A DNA stretch of 50,000 nt, from contig NZ_AEDD01000005.1 of NCBI RefSeq assembly GCF_000179615.1, forward strand, positions 53,428 through 103,427, written 5' to 3'. Below the pieces are notes generated by a model. It searched no databases, was not told the origin of the DNA, and saw only the letters and a program-made list of their open reading frames with translations. The translations under genes were made by a program, and so were the position numbers. The stretch comes from Paenibacillus curdlanolyticus YK9 (GTDB taxonomy: Bacteria; Bacillota; Bacilli; Paenibacillales; Paenibacillaceae). Positions 7,178 to 14,852 of this stretch are shown in pieces; within the stretch, counting starts at the first letter, position 1; the number at the start of each line of letters is the position of its first letter.

Positions 7178-7875
7178 TAGTTCAATATACCTCCAAGATG
7201 ATAATCAACAAGCATTTCCTTTAAACTTAATTTTTTATCCTCACTAAAGTTATTTGCAACATCTTGAAATCTTATAACTAATATAATATTCACTAATTTA
7301 GCGACCTGCATAAACACACTTGACCAGGCAACAAATTTATCTTGTTGATGTAATATCTTTTCCCCTTCCGTGGTATGCATATATTGAAATTTACCGTGTA
7401 CATATTCAGAACACATTCTATATGTATCTTTAACATTTTCAATAAACTCTTGTACATCATAATCTCTTAAAAATAGGGATAAATATTTCCTTGACAGCAC
7501 ACCAGTGTTCTCATCCTTAAGTGTCGACCACTTTATATCGTAGTCATTCACCTTCCATAATAAATACTCATAATTACTATCAACAAAATAAATGAAACTT
7601 AGACCAAGCTCTAAGGCACTTCGTAGACATATATACGCATTTCTATACATTCCCTGAGCAGATATATATAAAGATGAAAGCATATCATAGCATACTTCTT
7701 TTAAGACAACATTTTGATCTAGATTATTTAAACCCATTTCCCAATGATTAAGCATTTCTAATGCTAACATCATTTCTGAAAATATTGCAGAGTTCTCATT
7801 GAATGCAACTATTGCATTTTCAGATAATTCCCCAGACGATTGAATCATAAAATCTCGAATATTTATTTGCATCAT
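7177..7875 (-). CDS. HEPN-like candidate RNase, partner of ATPase
   Basis: A 232-residue, largely helical protein with no signal peptide. Helix Y-R-N-A-Y-I-C-L-R-S-A-L-E-L-G (77-91) is followed by T-Y-R-M-C-S-E-Y-V-H-G, in which Arg153 and His160 are separated by six residues. That fits the R-x4-6-H catalytic motif of HEPN nucleases, and the Y-V-H-G context resembles HEPN-like proteins that carry an R-x-A-x-E-x-G helix before the motif. An ATG at 7875 (a second is the next codon) follows AGGAGAACTTA. The gene ends in TAATG shared with the ATPase start. It is AT-rich like its partner. A possible promoter is TTGTAG-N17-TAGTAT in the 7900-7950 region. The HEPN call rests on one motif and the helical pattern, so it may be only a structural HEPN or an unrelated helical protein. 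Confidence 0.65.
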   Translation of the reverse strand: MMQINIRDFMIQSSGELSENAIVAFNENSAIFSEMMLALEMLNHWEMGLNNLDQNVVLKEVCYDMLSSLYISAQGMYRNAYICLRSALELGLSFIYFVDSNYEYLLWKVNDYDIKWSTLKDENTGVLSRKYLSLFLRDYDVQEFIENVKDTYRMCSEYVHGKFQYMHTTEGEKILHQQDKFVAWSSVFMQVAKLVNIILVIRFQDVANNFSEDKKLSLKEMLVDYHLGGILN

Positions 7876-8004
7876 TAAGTTCTCCTATATGGAAAATGTC
7901 ACTATTACTATACTATCATTTCCTTTTAGGCCCTACAATTACTAATAACATTTACATCATTGACAAAAATCCGTGAGGTTGATTTTCAATCAACATGCTA
8001 ATAA

Positions 8005-8037
8005 AAGAAGCCAATTGTAAATCCGCATTGGCTTCTT
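8005..8037. terminator. Hairpin, possible terminator
   Basis: AAGAAGCCAAT and ATTGGCTTCTT form a perfect 11-base stem around an 11-base loop. It lies between the AT-rich cassette and the sulfurtransferase gene, with no plus-strand gene ending nearby. It could be a second barrier against read-through from the sulfurtransferase, or a relic of the cassette's own border. Confidence 0.5.
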
Positions 8038-8045
8038 GGTATAAA

Positions 8046-8085
8046 AATACATCGTCCAATGCTAGCACCTTCATGACGATGTATT
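8046..8085 (-). terminator. Terminator after sulfurtransferase
   Basis: AATACATCGTC and GACGATGTATT form a perfect 11-base stem about 30 bases after the sulfurtransferase stop, with AAAA (T-run on minus) beyond it. Its stem core ACATCGTC recurs at 5283, beside the sulfurtransferase fragment. Confidence 0.7.
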
Positions 8086-8115
8086 CAAACTTTACATTTT
8101 TTGAACCCTTATCTC

Positions 8116-8952
8116 TTACTCGTCCTTCACCGCAATCGGATTCTCCCCATAACTAATCCAATCGCTCCAGCTCCCCGCATACAACCGCACCTTCTCAAAG
8201 CCCGCTTCCTGCAGCGCCAGCACGTTCGGGCAAGCCGTCACGCCTGACCCACAATACACGATCGTCTGCTTCGCACGATCCAACCCTTCAAATCTTGCCG
8301 CCTGCTCCTCCACACTCTTCCACTTACCGTCCGCGCCGCGGCCTTCGGCCCAGAAGCGGTTTATCGCGCCGGGGATGTGGCCTGCCACGCGGTCGATGGG
8401 CTCAACCTCGCCGCGATAACGAGGCGCTTCGCGGGAATCGATCAGCGTGATGCTCTCATTGCCGAGGTTCTCGCGCACTTCGTCGACTTCAACGAGCATG
8501 CTGTGCTGAACGGTCGCGTAGAAAGGCGATTGAATGCTCACCGAAGGCTCGTTCGATACCGGATAGCCTGCCTTTTCCCATGCTGCGAAGCCTTCGTCTA
8601 AAACGTATACTTCCTCGTGTCCGAGGTATTTCAACAGCCACCACAAGCGCGATGCCATCGCTCCGCCTTGGTCATCATACGCGACAACACGCGTTGTATT
8701 GCTGATGCCGACACGGCCCAAAGTTCCCGTCAGCTGTGCGATGTCCGGCAGCGGATGGCGTCCGCCATTCTCTTCGATCGGCGAGGATAGATCCTTTTCC
8801 AGATCTAGATAAACAGCCCCTGCAATATGCGATGCTTCATAGGCTTCGCGGCCTGCATCCGGCTTGCCCAGCTGGAATCGGCAGTCGACGATAACGACAT
8901 CAGAATCTTCCTTATGATCAAGCAGCCATTGCAGCGATACGATATTTTTCAT
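8116..8952 (-). CDS. sseA: Sulfurtransferase, 3-mercaptopyruvate type
   Basis: A 278-residue cytoplasmic protein with two rhodanese domains. The N-terminal inactive domain has V-I-V-D-C-R-F and H-I-A-G-A-V-Y-L-D; the C-terminal domain has I-D-S-R-E, H-I-P-G-A and the active-site loop C-G-S-G-V-T-A (Cys234). The loop C-G-S-G-V-T is typical of 3-mercaptopyruvate sulfurtransferases, while thiosulfate sulfurtransferases usually have C-R-K-G-V-T. The enzyme moves sulfur through a Cys persulfide. The start at 8952 (M-K-N-I-V-S-L) matches the family N-terminus; an ATG three codons earlier crowds the ribosome site. A diverged copy of its last codons lies at 5338-5400. The substrate call is from the loop only. 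Confidence 0.88.
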   Translation of the reverse strand: MKNIVSLQWLLDHKEDSDVVIVDCRFQLGKPDAGREAYEASHIAGAVYLDLEKDLSSPIEENGGRHPLPDIAQLTGTLGRVGISNTTRVVAYDDQGGAMASRLWWLLKYLGHEEVYVLDEGFAAWEKAGYPVSNEPSVSIQSPFYATVQHSMLVEVDEVRENLGNESITLIDSREAPRYRGEVEPIDRVAGHIPGAINRFWAEGRGADGKWKSVEEQAARFEGLDRAKQTIVYCGSGVTACPNVLALQEAGFEKVRLYAGSWSDWISYGENPIAVKDE

Positions 8953-9024
8953 AACATTCATCCGCCTCTCTAAACTTGTCCTTATAGCAGAATTATACAA
9001 CATTCCAGGGGCAGAGATGCAAAA

Positions 9025-9058
9025 AAGGACCGCCAGACAATAAAGTCTGACCGTCCTT
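9025..9058 (-). terminator. Terminator after first MFS gene
   Basis: AAGGACCGCCAGAC and GTCTGACCGTCCTT pair with few mismatches around AATAAA. On the minus strand the stem is followed by a run of T, placed about 36 bases after the MFS stop. Confidence 0.8.
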
Positions 9059-9093
9059 CCATTCTGCATGATCCCTGCATCTGAGCGCTGCTA

Positions 9094-10293
9094 TCACGCA
9101 GACGTCGCATCCGCCAGCTTGCGCGTCTTACGCGAAGCGATTATTGCCCAGGCAATGACGGCCAACATTGCAACAGCGAAAACAACGAATAGCCATCGCA
9201 TGTCCTCAACGCCATTGCGGTCAATGAACCAGCCCGTCAGCTTCGGCATGAACGCCCCGCCGACGCCGCCGAACATCATCAGGAAGCTGATCGTTTTCTC
9301 ATTCGAGCCCGGCAGAGCCCGGCTGGAGAAGACAATTGCAATCGAATACATTCCCGACATGACAAGTCCCATACCGAATGCGAGAGCAAACATACCTCCG
9401 GTGCTTTCGGTAATGCCAAGGATCAGGAACAGCACTGCGGATGCCGAGCACGTAACCAACATATATGGCGCGCCGCCCCAACGATCGGCGATGTGTCCGG
9501 ACACAAGCCGACCAAGCACCATCGCGCCCCAATACACGCTAAGCGACAGCGATGCCGACGCATCGCTCAGCCCGTTGTTAACGAGCAGCGATGGGAAGTA
9601 GTGTACGAGACTGATTTCGAACCCGACATACACAGCGATGAAAAGTCCGCAGGCGAGCATGATAATATTTCGGCGCGACCGGCTGATGCTGGCTTGTGCC
9701 TGCGCGCTCTTGAGCTCAGCTTCCTTCGCCTCTTCCTTGGATTGGTCGAGCTCACGCGGCCAGAATACCAGCCATAGGATAAGGGTAACGATGGCAAGCA
9801 CGCTTACGACAGCAAATCCCGTCATCCAGTTGCCGCTGGATATGAGCGGAGCGCCTGCGAACGGCATGAGCAGCGCGCCTACGCCGAACGAAACCTCGAC
9901 TCTGCTCATCGCCACGTTGGCGTTATTGCCTGCAGTCAGAATAATGAATGAAGCCACGACCGCCTCGGTCGTACCGAAGCCGAAGCCCGCGATCGGCCCC
10001 GTAATGAGCATCATCAGCCACGGCGGCTGGAACGCATAAATACTTTCGGCTAACACCATGCAGGCGAGCGCCGTTAACAGCAGCTTCTTTTTGCCCAGCA
10101 GTCTCATTAGCCACGGCGCGAGCAGTACCCCTGCCACGCCTCCGAGAAACTGGTTCATGACGAGCTGCCCGCCATCCCCATACTGTACGCCATATGCATG
10201 AACCATCGGCTCCATGACGGTTCCGACGACGAGTTGTCCAAGCCCGACGACCAAAAATGCAATACAACCCAAGATGACTAGTCTGGTCATCAT
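9094..10293 (-). CDS. MFS transporter
   Basis: A 399-residue major facilitator with about 12 hydrophobic segments. It has a charged central loop (about residues 185-210, rich in Glu, Lys and Ser) and the inter-helix motif G-R-L-V-S-G-H-I-A-D-R-W-G in the second half. The closest look is to FucP/YfkF-like sugar or drug MFS proteins, but the substrate cannot be read from sequence. The ATG at 10293 is preferred over the track's GTG-type start 15 codons upstream because GGAAGGGG precedes it. It is a paralogue of the next gene, in the same orientation, sharing the N-terminal pattern L-x-I-G/L-G-C-x-x-x-L-x-x-G-L and the G-x-G-F-G-x-x-E-A-x-V motif. The two are separated by a terminator, so they are independent units. 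Confidence 0.85.
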   Translation of the reverse strand: MMTRLVILGCIAFLVVGLGQLVVGTVMEPMVHAYGVQYGDGGQLVMNQFLGGVAGVLLAPWLMRLLGKKKLLLTALACMVLAESIYAFQPPWLMMLITGPIAGFGFGTTEAVVASFIILTAGNNANVAMSRVEVSFGVGALLMPFAGAPLISSGNWMTGFAVVSVLAIVTLILWLVFWPRELDQSKEEAKEAELKSAQAQASISRSRRNIIMLACGLFIAVYVGFEISLVHYFPSLLVNNGLSDASASLSLSVYWGAMVLGRLVSGHIADRWGGAPYMLVTCSASAVLFLILGITESTGGMFALAFGMGLVMSGMYSIAIVFSSRALPGSNEKTISFLMMFGGVGGAFMPKLTGWFIDRNGVEDMRWLFVVFAVAMLAVIAWAIIASRKTRKLADATSA

Positions 10294-10463
10294 CTTAACC
10301 CCTTCCGCTTGTCTGTGCCTAGAATAGTTAACAACCACCCTATCCTAACACACTTCTCTTACGCTAGGGTCGGATGCAGCAACATCACCAACGAAGGAGT
10401 AGTATACGCCAAAATCGCACAATTCATCGGCTCCTCTCCACCCAACGCTTGGCATTTGAGCCA

Positions 10464-10505
10464 CAAAAAAATAACCGGCAGCTCCCGTGCCCGAGAGTTA
10501 CCGGT
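10464..10505 (-). terminator. Terminator after second MFS gene
   Basis: On the minus strand ACCGGTAACTC pairs with GAGCTGCCGGT (two imperfect positions), followed by TATTTTTTT, 14 bases after the MFS stop. Confidence 0.8.
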
Positions 10506-10518
10506 CTTCTATAGATCC

Positions 10519-11763
10519 TTAGCTCGCCTTCAAACCTTTTCCAGCCATCGCCATCAGCAGGAATACGACAACCATGAACGCCGCCATGCCAGCGATCGAC
10601 CACATCGTCGCCGTCGTGCCGTAGCTGTCCATCAGCCATCCCGAAATCCGAGGGAATACGGCGCCGCCGATCCCGCCTGCTGCCACCATAAGGCTTGTCG
10701 TCCGCTCCGTCATTCCCGCCGTTGTGCGGCTGTTCACGTACACAAGCCCGACGGCGAACATGCCCGACATCGCCAGCCCCGCTGCGCAAGTCCAGATGAC
10801 CAGCCAACTGAATGGCATCGTCAGCGCCGACACGATCAATACGACGACCGTGCTCGCAGCGGCAAGGATCAGATACACCGGAAAGCCGATTCGATCCGCG
10901 ATTCGCCCGACGAACAGCCGTCCAATGACCATGAACAGCCAGAAGACGCTTAGGATCGAGGCGGCGCTTGTCTCTTCAGCCCCCGTACGCTGCATGAGGA
11001 AGGACGGCAAATAATTGGAGAAGCTCATCTCCATCCCTACATACGCTAGGAAGAACAGCATGCCGAACAACAAGAACGGGTACACGCTACGGTCATATTT
11101 ACGTTTCTCCCCATGTGTGCGTACCGGCTTATCCGACTTCGAGCCCGCATGCGAAGGCGCTCCGCTTCCCTGCTCTGCCGCTGCTTCCATACGCGATGGC
11201 CAGCCAATCTGGTCATCCGCCTTGCCGAACGAGAGCGTCAGCCACAGCAGCATCGTAATGCCTGCGATTGCCGTCAGAATCGGGAACGTCACTTGCCACA
11301 CGCCCATATGGATCAAATAAGCCGCGCCAATCGGCATAATAAGGGCGCCTACGCCGAAAAATACTTCGAGCATCGCCATATTCGAAGCTTTCTTATTTTC
11401 CTCGCTCAGCTCGATGATCGTTGCTCCGACGATAGCTTCCGCAGCACCGAAGCCGATTCCCGCCAGCGGCGCGACGATCAGCATCAGGCTCCATGGGAGA
11501 AGCATGCTATAAGCAGCCTCCGCCACGGTTAAGCAGCCAAAAGCAATGACCAGCGTGCTGCGCTTGCCGATCCGAGAAGTCAACAGCGGCGCTGCTAATA
11601 CACCGATCATATAACCGACGAATTGGTCTGTAATCCACAAACTTCCCATTTTATAATCAAGCCCGTAGTGGGCAATTACCGGCTCCAGCACGGCCCCAGT
11701 CAGAACCATCGCCAACCCGATCAACAGGTAGGACAAACAGCCGATGGCAATCAGTTTACGCAT
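10519..11763 (-). CDS. MFS transporter, paralogue of neighbour
   Basis: A 414-residue 12-helix major facilitator. The second-half motif G-R-L-F-V-G-R-I-A-D-R-I-G and the first-half G-I-G-F-G-A-A-E-A-I-V-G correspond to motifs in the gene at 9094. The central loop (about residues 185-225) is longer and richer in charged and small residues. The ATG at 11763 follows AAGGAG with a five-base gap, a strong site. Gene pair plus shared motifs indicate an old tandem duplication with divergence. Substrate unknown; sugar/proton symport or drug efflux are both open. Confidence 0.85.
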   Translation of the reverse strand: MRKLIAIGCLSYLLIGLAMVLTGAVLEPVIAHYGLDYKMGSLWITDQFVGYMIGVLAAPLLTSRIGKRSTLVIAFGCLTVAEAAYSMLLPWSLMLIVAPLAGIGFGAAEAIVGATIIELSEENKKASNMAMLEVFFGVGALIMPIGAAYLIHMGVWQVTFPILTAIAGITMLLWLTLSFGKADDQIGWPSRMEAAAEQGSGAPSHAGSKSDKPVRTHGEKRKYDRSVYPFLLFGMLFFLAYVGMEMSFSNYLPSFLMQRTGAEETSAASILSVFWLFMVIGRLFVGRIADRIGFPVYLILAAASTVVVLIVSALTMPFSWLVIWTCAAGLAMSGMFAVGLVYVNSRTTAGMTERTTSLMVAAGGIGGAVFPRISGWLMDSYGTTATMWSIAGMAAFMVVVFLLMAMAGKGLKAS

Positions 11764-11906
11764 AAGGACTCCTTATTCATTGCTCGCTTGTTGAAGCATA
11801 CTATCTTCCCATCATATCATGACGCTTATGGCTTTGTTATAATGGGTGCGAATGTTTCGTGACAATTTCCAATCTCCCAGTGCTGGGAAAAGACAGGAGC
11901 ATCATC

Positions 11907-12422
11907 ATGGGACACGATCCGACAAAATCCGAGATTCCCGCCGCTTGGCAGTTCCATATCATGAGCCGAGAGCAAGCGCAGGAGCTTTGCCGCTGGCGTT
12001 ATGAAGCGCCGTTCGACTTGTATGGCTGGTCCGATTGGGACCGCATGTTGGCCGAAAGCATGGAGTTCGGCGACGATGCGATTCGCGTCAGCCAGTACGT
12101 CGCTGCCGTAGACGAGCATGGCCGCATGATCGGCTTCGCGCAATTTTTCCCGCTGCTCGGCGTCACTCGGCTCGGCCTCGGACTGCGTCCCGACCTATGC
12201 GGCTTCGGGCTCGGTCCTGCCTTCGCTCGCTCCGCAGCAGAAGAGGCGCGCAAGCGCGCGCCCCACGATGAGATCGACCTCGAAGTGCTTGCCTGGAACA
12301 CGCGCGCGATTCGGGCCTACGCCAAGGCAGGCTTCACAGTAACCGACACCTATGACCGCCAGACGCCGACTGGTCCTGCCGAATTTCATTGTATGGTATA
12401 CGAAACGGATGGATCAGACTAA
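11907..12422 (+). CDS. GNAT-family N-acetyltransferase
   Basis: A 171-residue acetyltransferase. The acetyl-CoA binding region L-G-L-R-P-D-L-C-G-F-G-L-G-P-A-F (motif A, the usual R/Q-x-x-G-x-G/A being G-F-G-L-G) and the C-terminal E-V-L-A-W-N-T-R-A-I-R-A-Y-A-K-A-G-F (motif B) are both clear. The ATG at 11907 is chosen because CAGGAG lies eight bases upstream. The N-terminal part (W-R-Y-E-A-P-F-D-L-Y-G-W) matches the common W-x-Y-x-x-P-Y-x-x-Y group of small GNATs, whose acceptors are mostly unknown. Single gene, divergent from the MFS gene and convergent with the next. Confidence 0.85.
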   Translation: MGHDPTKSEIPAAWQFHIMSREQAQELCRWRYEAPFDLYGWSDWDRMLAESMEFGDDAIRVSQYVAAVDEHGRMIGFAQFFPLLGVTRLGLGLRPDLCGFGLGPAFARSAAEEARKRAPHDEIDLEVLAWNTRAIRAYAKAGFTVTDTYDRQTPTGPAEFHCMVYETDGSD

Positions 12423-12488
12423 CGGCTATGCCAAGCTGCCTAGCCGATTCCCGTTTTCCATCTGATCTGTTCCGATTCAATCTAATCC

Positions 12489-12534
12489 GATCTGTTCCGC
12501 ATGCAGCGTCCCAACTGCTGCACGGAACTAGATC
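12489..12534. terminator. Hairpin between convergent genes
   Basis: GTTCCG and TGCAGC pair with GCTGCA and CGGAAC around a short loop, with outer GATC arms. It overlaps the end of the minus-strand gene at 12528. There is no T-run, so termination is uncertain. GATCTGTTCCG also occurs 25 bases earlier (12464-12474) as a direct repeat. Confidence 0.4.
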
Positions 12535-12821
12535 AGGCGCACAACCTGCGTTACATTGTCGCCCTGCACGACCTCGATGACATGATGCTTCGCCGCATAA
12601 ACGACGGCCCCGTCTCCTACGCGAATATCCGTCTGCTGGCCGAGCCCGTAGAATACGTCGTCAGCCAGCGCCTCCATCACCTCGGCACGCTCCTCTTCGC
12701 CGAGCTCCTCCCACTCTTCCTTCGTCATCTCAAAGAAAGTGAAGCTGTTCGGAATTGCGCTTACCGCTTCCGTCAAATCCCGCAATATATCAACATATTC
12801 ACGTGCGTGCTTAACGCCCAT
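12528..12821 (-). CDS. Small acidic hypothetical protein
   Basis: A 97-residue soluble protein, strongly acidic in the middle (T-K-E-E-W-E-E-L-G-E-E-E-R-A-E-V-M-E-A-L-A). Its first half is helical, and the end looks like a beta-rich segment (V-G-D-G-A-V-V-Y-A-A-K-H-H-V-I-E-V-V). The ATG at 12821 lies behind AAGGACGGATCACTT; longer in-frame starts run through that site. I do not recognise a family. It is a monocistronic gene upstream of, and pointing away from, motAB. Confidence 0.6.
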   Translation of the reverse strand: MGVKHAREYVDILRDLTEAVSAIPNSFTFFEMTKEEWEELGEEERAEVMEALADDVFYGLGQQTDIRVGDGAVVYAAKHHVIEVVQGDNVTQVVRLI

Positions 12822-13140
12822 AAGTGATCCGTCCTTTCGCATCGCCTGATGCCTGCTTGTATCCCATGATGCACCGCATTTCTCTTCCATCCAATCACCG
12901 CGCATGCCGCTGGGGTCCCTCCATTTTACACCAAATCATGCCCGCTTTCACCGCTGGCAAGCCATATTGCCTCGAATCTCAACAAAAGATGATACTTTTC
13001 GACGCTATCCCGACAAAAAGGGCTAAAATCTCTAATTTCTGCCCCCTCTTTTGACGATATAAATAGAAATGGAGCGCCTGGCGCATCACAGGAAACTAGG
13101 GAAAGCTTCGATACTTTCTACTATCTGGACGGGGTGTATT
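12822..13140. promoter_or_regulatory. Intergenic region upstream of motA
   Basis: No gene seen. GACGATAT at 13053-13060 differs in one base from the sigma-D minus-10 element GCCGATAT. However, I find no TAAA at the normal 15-base spacing upstream (only TAAT nearby), so a flagellar-type promoter is possible but weak. The leader from there to motA is about 80 bases. Confidence 0.25.
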
Positions 13141-13944
13141 ATGGAGAAATCAACTGGAATCGGTATTGGACTTGGGCTAGTCGCCATCGTAGTCGGTATG
13201 TATCTCAAGGGAGCGCCGATTGTCAACCTGGTGAATAACCCGGCAGCTTACATCATTATTCTAGTCGGCACGGCTGCATCATTATTCGTCGGCTTCCCAT
13301 TGGTGGAAATCAAGAAGTTCCCGACATTGATCAAAATCATCTTCTCAAATCAAAATTTACCCGCTCGCCAAGACCTGATTCGCTTATTCATGGAATGGGC
13401 AACGATCACGCGTCGTGAAGGCCTGCTCGCGCTCGAAGCAAAAGTGGATGAAATCGAAGATGCGTTCCTTCGCAACGGTATGCGCATGATTATCGATGGT
13501 AACGATCAGGACTTCGTCCGCGACGTTCTGCTTGAAGATATCTCGGCAACAGAAGATCGTCACAAGTCGGGGGCACTAATCTTCTCCCAAGCCGGCATGT
13601 ACGCCCCTACACTCGGGGTACTCGGCGCCGTCATCGGTCTGATCGCGGCTCTCGCCGACATGAGCGACATGGAGAAGCTGTCCCATGCTATCGCAGCTGC
13701 CTTCATTGCAACGCTGCTCGGTATCTTTACCGGTTACGTGCTCTGGCATCCGATCTCCAATAAGCTGAAACGCCTGTCCAAGCGCGAGACGGAAATCCGC
13801 CTCATGATGGTTGAAGGCTTGCTATCGATTCAAACGGGTGTATCGACGATCGCGATCAACCAAAAGCTGTCGGTATACTTGACGCCTACGGAGCGTGCTA
13901 ACATGCTAGCGAAGGAGGAGGGGAACGTTGAGCAGAAGGCGTAA
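13141..13944 (+). CDS. motA: Flagellar motor stator protein MotA
   Basis: A 267-residue inner-membrane stator subunit. Two N-terminal membrane helices (about residues 5-23 and 34-50) precede a large cytoplasmic loop carrying the charged R-R-E-G-L-L-A-L-E motif that contacts FliG. The last two helices include A-P-T-L-G-V-L-G-A-V-I-G-L with the conserved proline. The ATG at 13141 matches the family N-terminus. The gene overlaps motB by 17 bases, a typical coupled stator operon. With MotB it forms the ion channel that drives flagellar rotation. No other flagellar genes are nearby, as is usual for motAB in Bacillales. Confidence 0.95.
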   Translation: MEKSTGIGIGLGLVAIVVGMYLKGAPIVNLVNNPAAYIIILVGTAASLFVGFPLVEIKKFPTLIKIIFSNQNLPARQDLIRLFMEWATITRREGLLALEAKVDEIEDAFLRNGMRMIIDGNDQDFVRDVLLEDISATEDRHKSGALIFSQAGMYAPTLGVLGAVIGLIAALADMSDMEKLSHAIAAAFIATLLGIFTGYVLWHPISNKLKRLSKRETEIRLMMVEGLLSIQTGVSTIAINQKLSVYLTPTERANMLAKEEGNVEQKA

Positions 13945-14764
13945 ACATGAAGAGCATGAGGAACATGCTGACGAATCTTGGCTGATTCCTTACGCAGACT
14001 TAATGACCCTGTTGCTGGCCCTGTTCATCGTCTTATTCTCGATGAGCTCTGTGGACGCCAAAAGGTTCGATGAGATGAGCCGCGCATTCAATATGGCGCT
14101 GGATGGCGGCGTCGGCGTGCTCGACAACTTCCGCTCCGTCCAGACAGGCAAAGACCTGAATGACGAGAAAGAACGAGAAAAGTCGAAGCAAGAGCAGAAG
14201 CAGCAAACCGTCACGAAGACGCAACAACAGCAGCAGCAAGACGATCTTGAGAAGCTCCGTAAGAAAGAGCAAGAGGATCTCGAGAAGCTGAAGAAACAGC
14301 TGGATCAATATATTAAATCGATGGGCCTGACCACGCAGCTGGATACGAAGCTCAATCAGTCCCAGCTGCTCATCACGATCAGCGATAATGCGCTCTACGC
14401 GTCAGGCAGCTCGGCCGTTAAGCCGGAATCCCGCAAGCTGGGCCAAGCCATCGCGAAGATGCTCAAGCAATATCCGGGCTATGAGATTATTGTTGCCGGC
14501 CACACGGACAATCAACCGATCTCCAACAGCGATTTCCGCGACAACTGGGATCTAAGCTCCGATCGGGCACTTAACTTCATGCAGATTCTGCTCGCGAGCG
14601 CACAGCTCGATCCGAAGCTGATCAGTTCAACCGGTTATGGCGAGTTCCGCCCGCTAACCTCGAATGCTACTGAAGCAGGCCGCTCGAAAAACCGCCGTGT
14701 CGAAGTATCCCTCATGCGCAAATACATCGATCCGAGCAAAGCGGCAACCGCAGCTGCAAAATAA
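13928..14764 (+). CDS. motB: Flagellar motor stator protein MotB
   Basis: A 278-residue stator subunit. The single membrane helix follows W-L-I-P-Y-A-D-L-M-T-L-L-L-A-L-F, and Asp24 is the ion-binding residue. A long Gln/Lys/Glu-rich linker (about residues 78-125, with runs of Gln) looks like a coiled coil. The C-terminal OmpA-like peptidoglycan-binding domain has G-H-T-D-N-Q-P-I and K-N-R-R-V-E-V. The start is a TTG preceded by GGAGGAGGGG inside the end of motA. Whether the motor is proton- or sodium-driven cannot be settled from the helix alone. The gene ends before a clear terminator. Confidence 0.95.
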   Translation: MSRRRKHEEHEEHADESWLIPYADLMTLLLALFIVLFSMSSVDAKRFDEMSRAFNMALDGGVGVLDNFRSVQTGKDLNDEKEREKSKQEQKQQTVTKTQQQQQQDDLEKLRKKEQEDLEKLKKQLDQYIKSMGLTTQLDTKLNQSQLLITISDNALYASGSSAVKPESRKLGQAIAKMLKQYPGYEIIVAGHTDNQPISNSDFRDNWDLSSDRALNFMQILLASAQLDPKLISSTGYGEFRPLTSNATEAGRSKNRRVEVSLMRKYIDPSKAATAAAK

Positions 14765-14784
14765 CCGCATAACCTATACAACGT

Positions 14785-14841
14785 AAAAGGCTGGACCACC
14801 GGGATCGCGCTTCACGCGATTCTGGCGGTCCAGCCTTTTTT
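14785..14841 (+). terminator. Terminator after motAB
   Basis: AAAAGGCTGGACC pairs with GGTCCAGCCTTTTT across a loop holding a second small stem (ATCGCG/CGCGAT). The T-run is on the plus strand; the A-run on the other side also allows use by rluF on the minus strand. Confidence 0.9.
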
Positions 14842-14852
14842 ATTCATTAACG

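Noticed and set aside
5492-7875. Transposon or plasmid replication gene, based on an ORC-like ATPase
   Set aside because: No transposase, integrase, terminal inverted repeats or iteron-like repeats were found; the ATPase-HEPN pair fits a defence or toxin module better.
8953-9069. Longer N-terminus for the sulfurtransferase (39 extra codons)
   Set aside because: The extra residues run through the terminator hairpin of the neighbouring gene and do not resemble rhodanese proteins.
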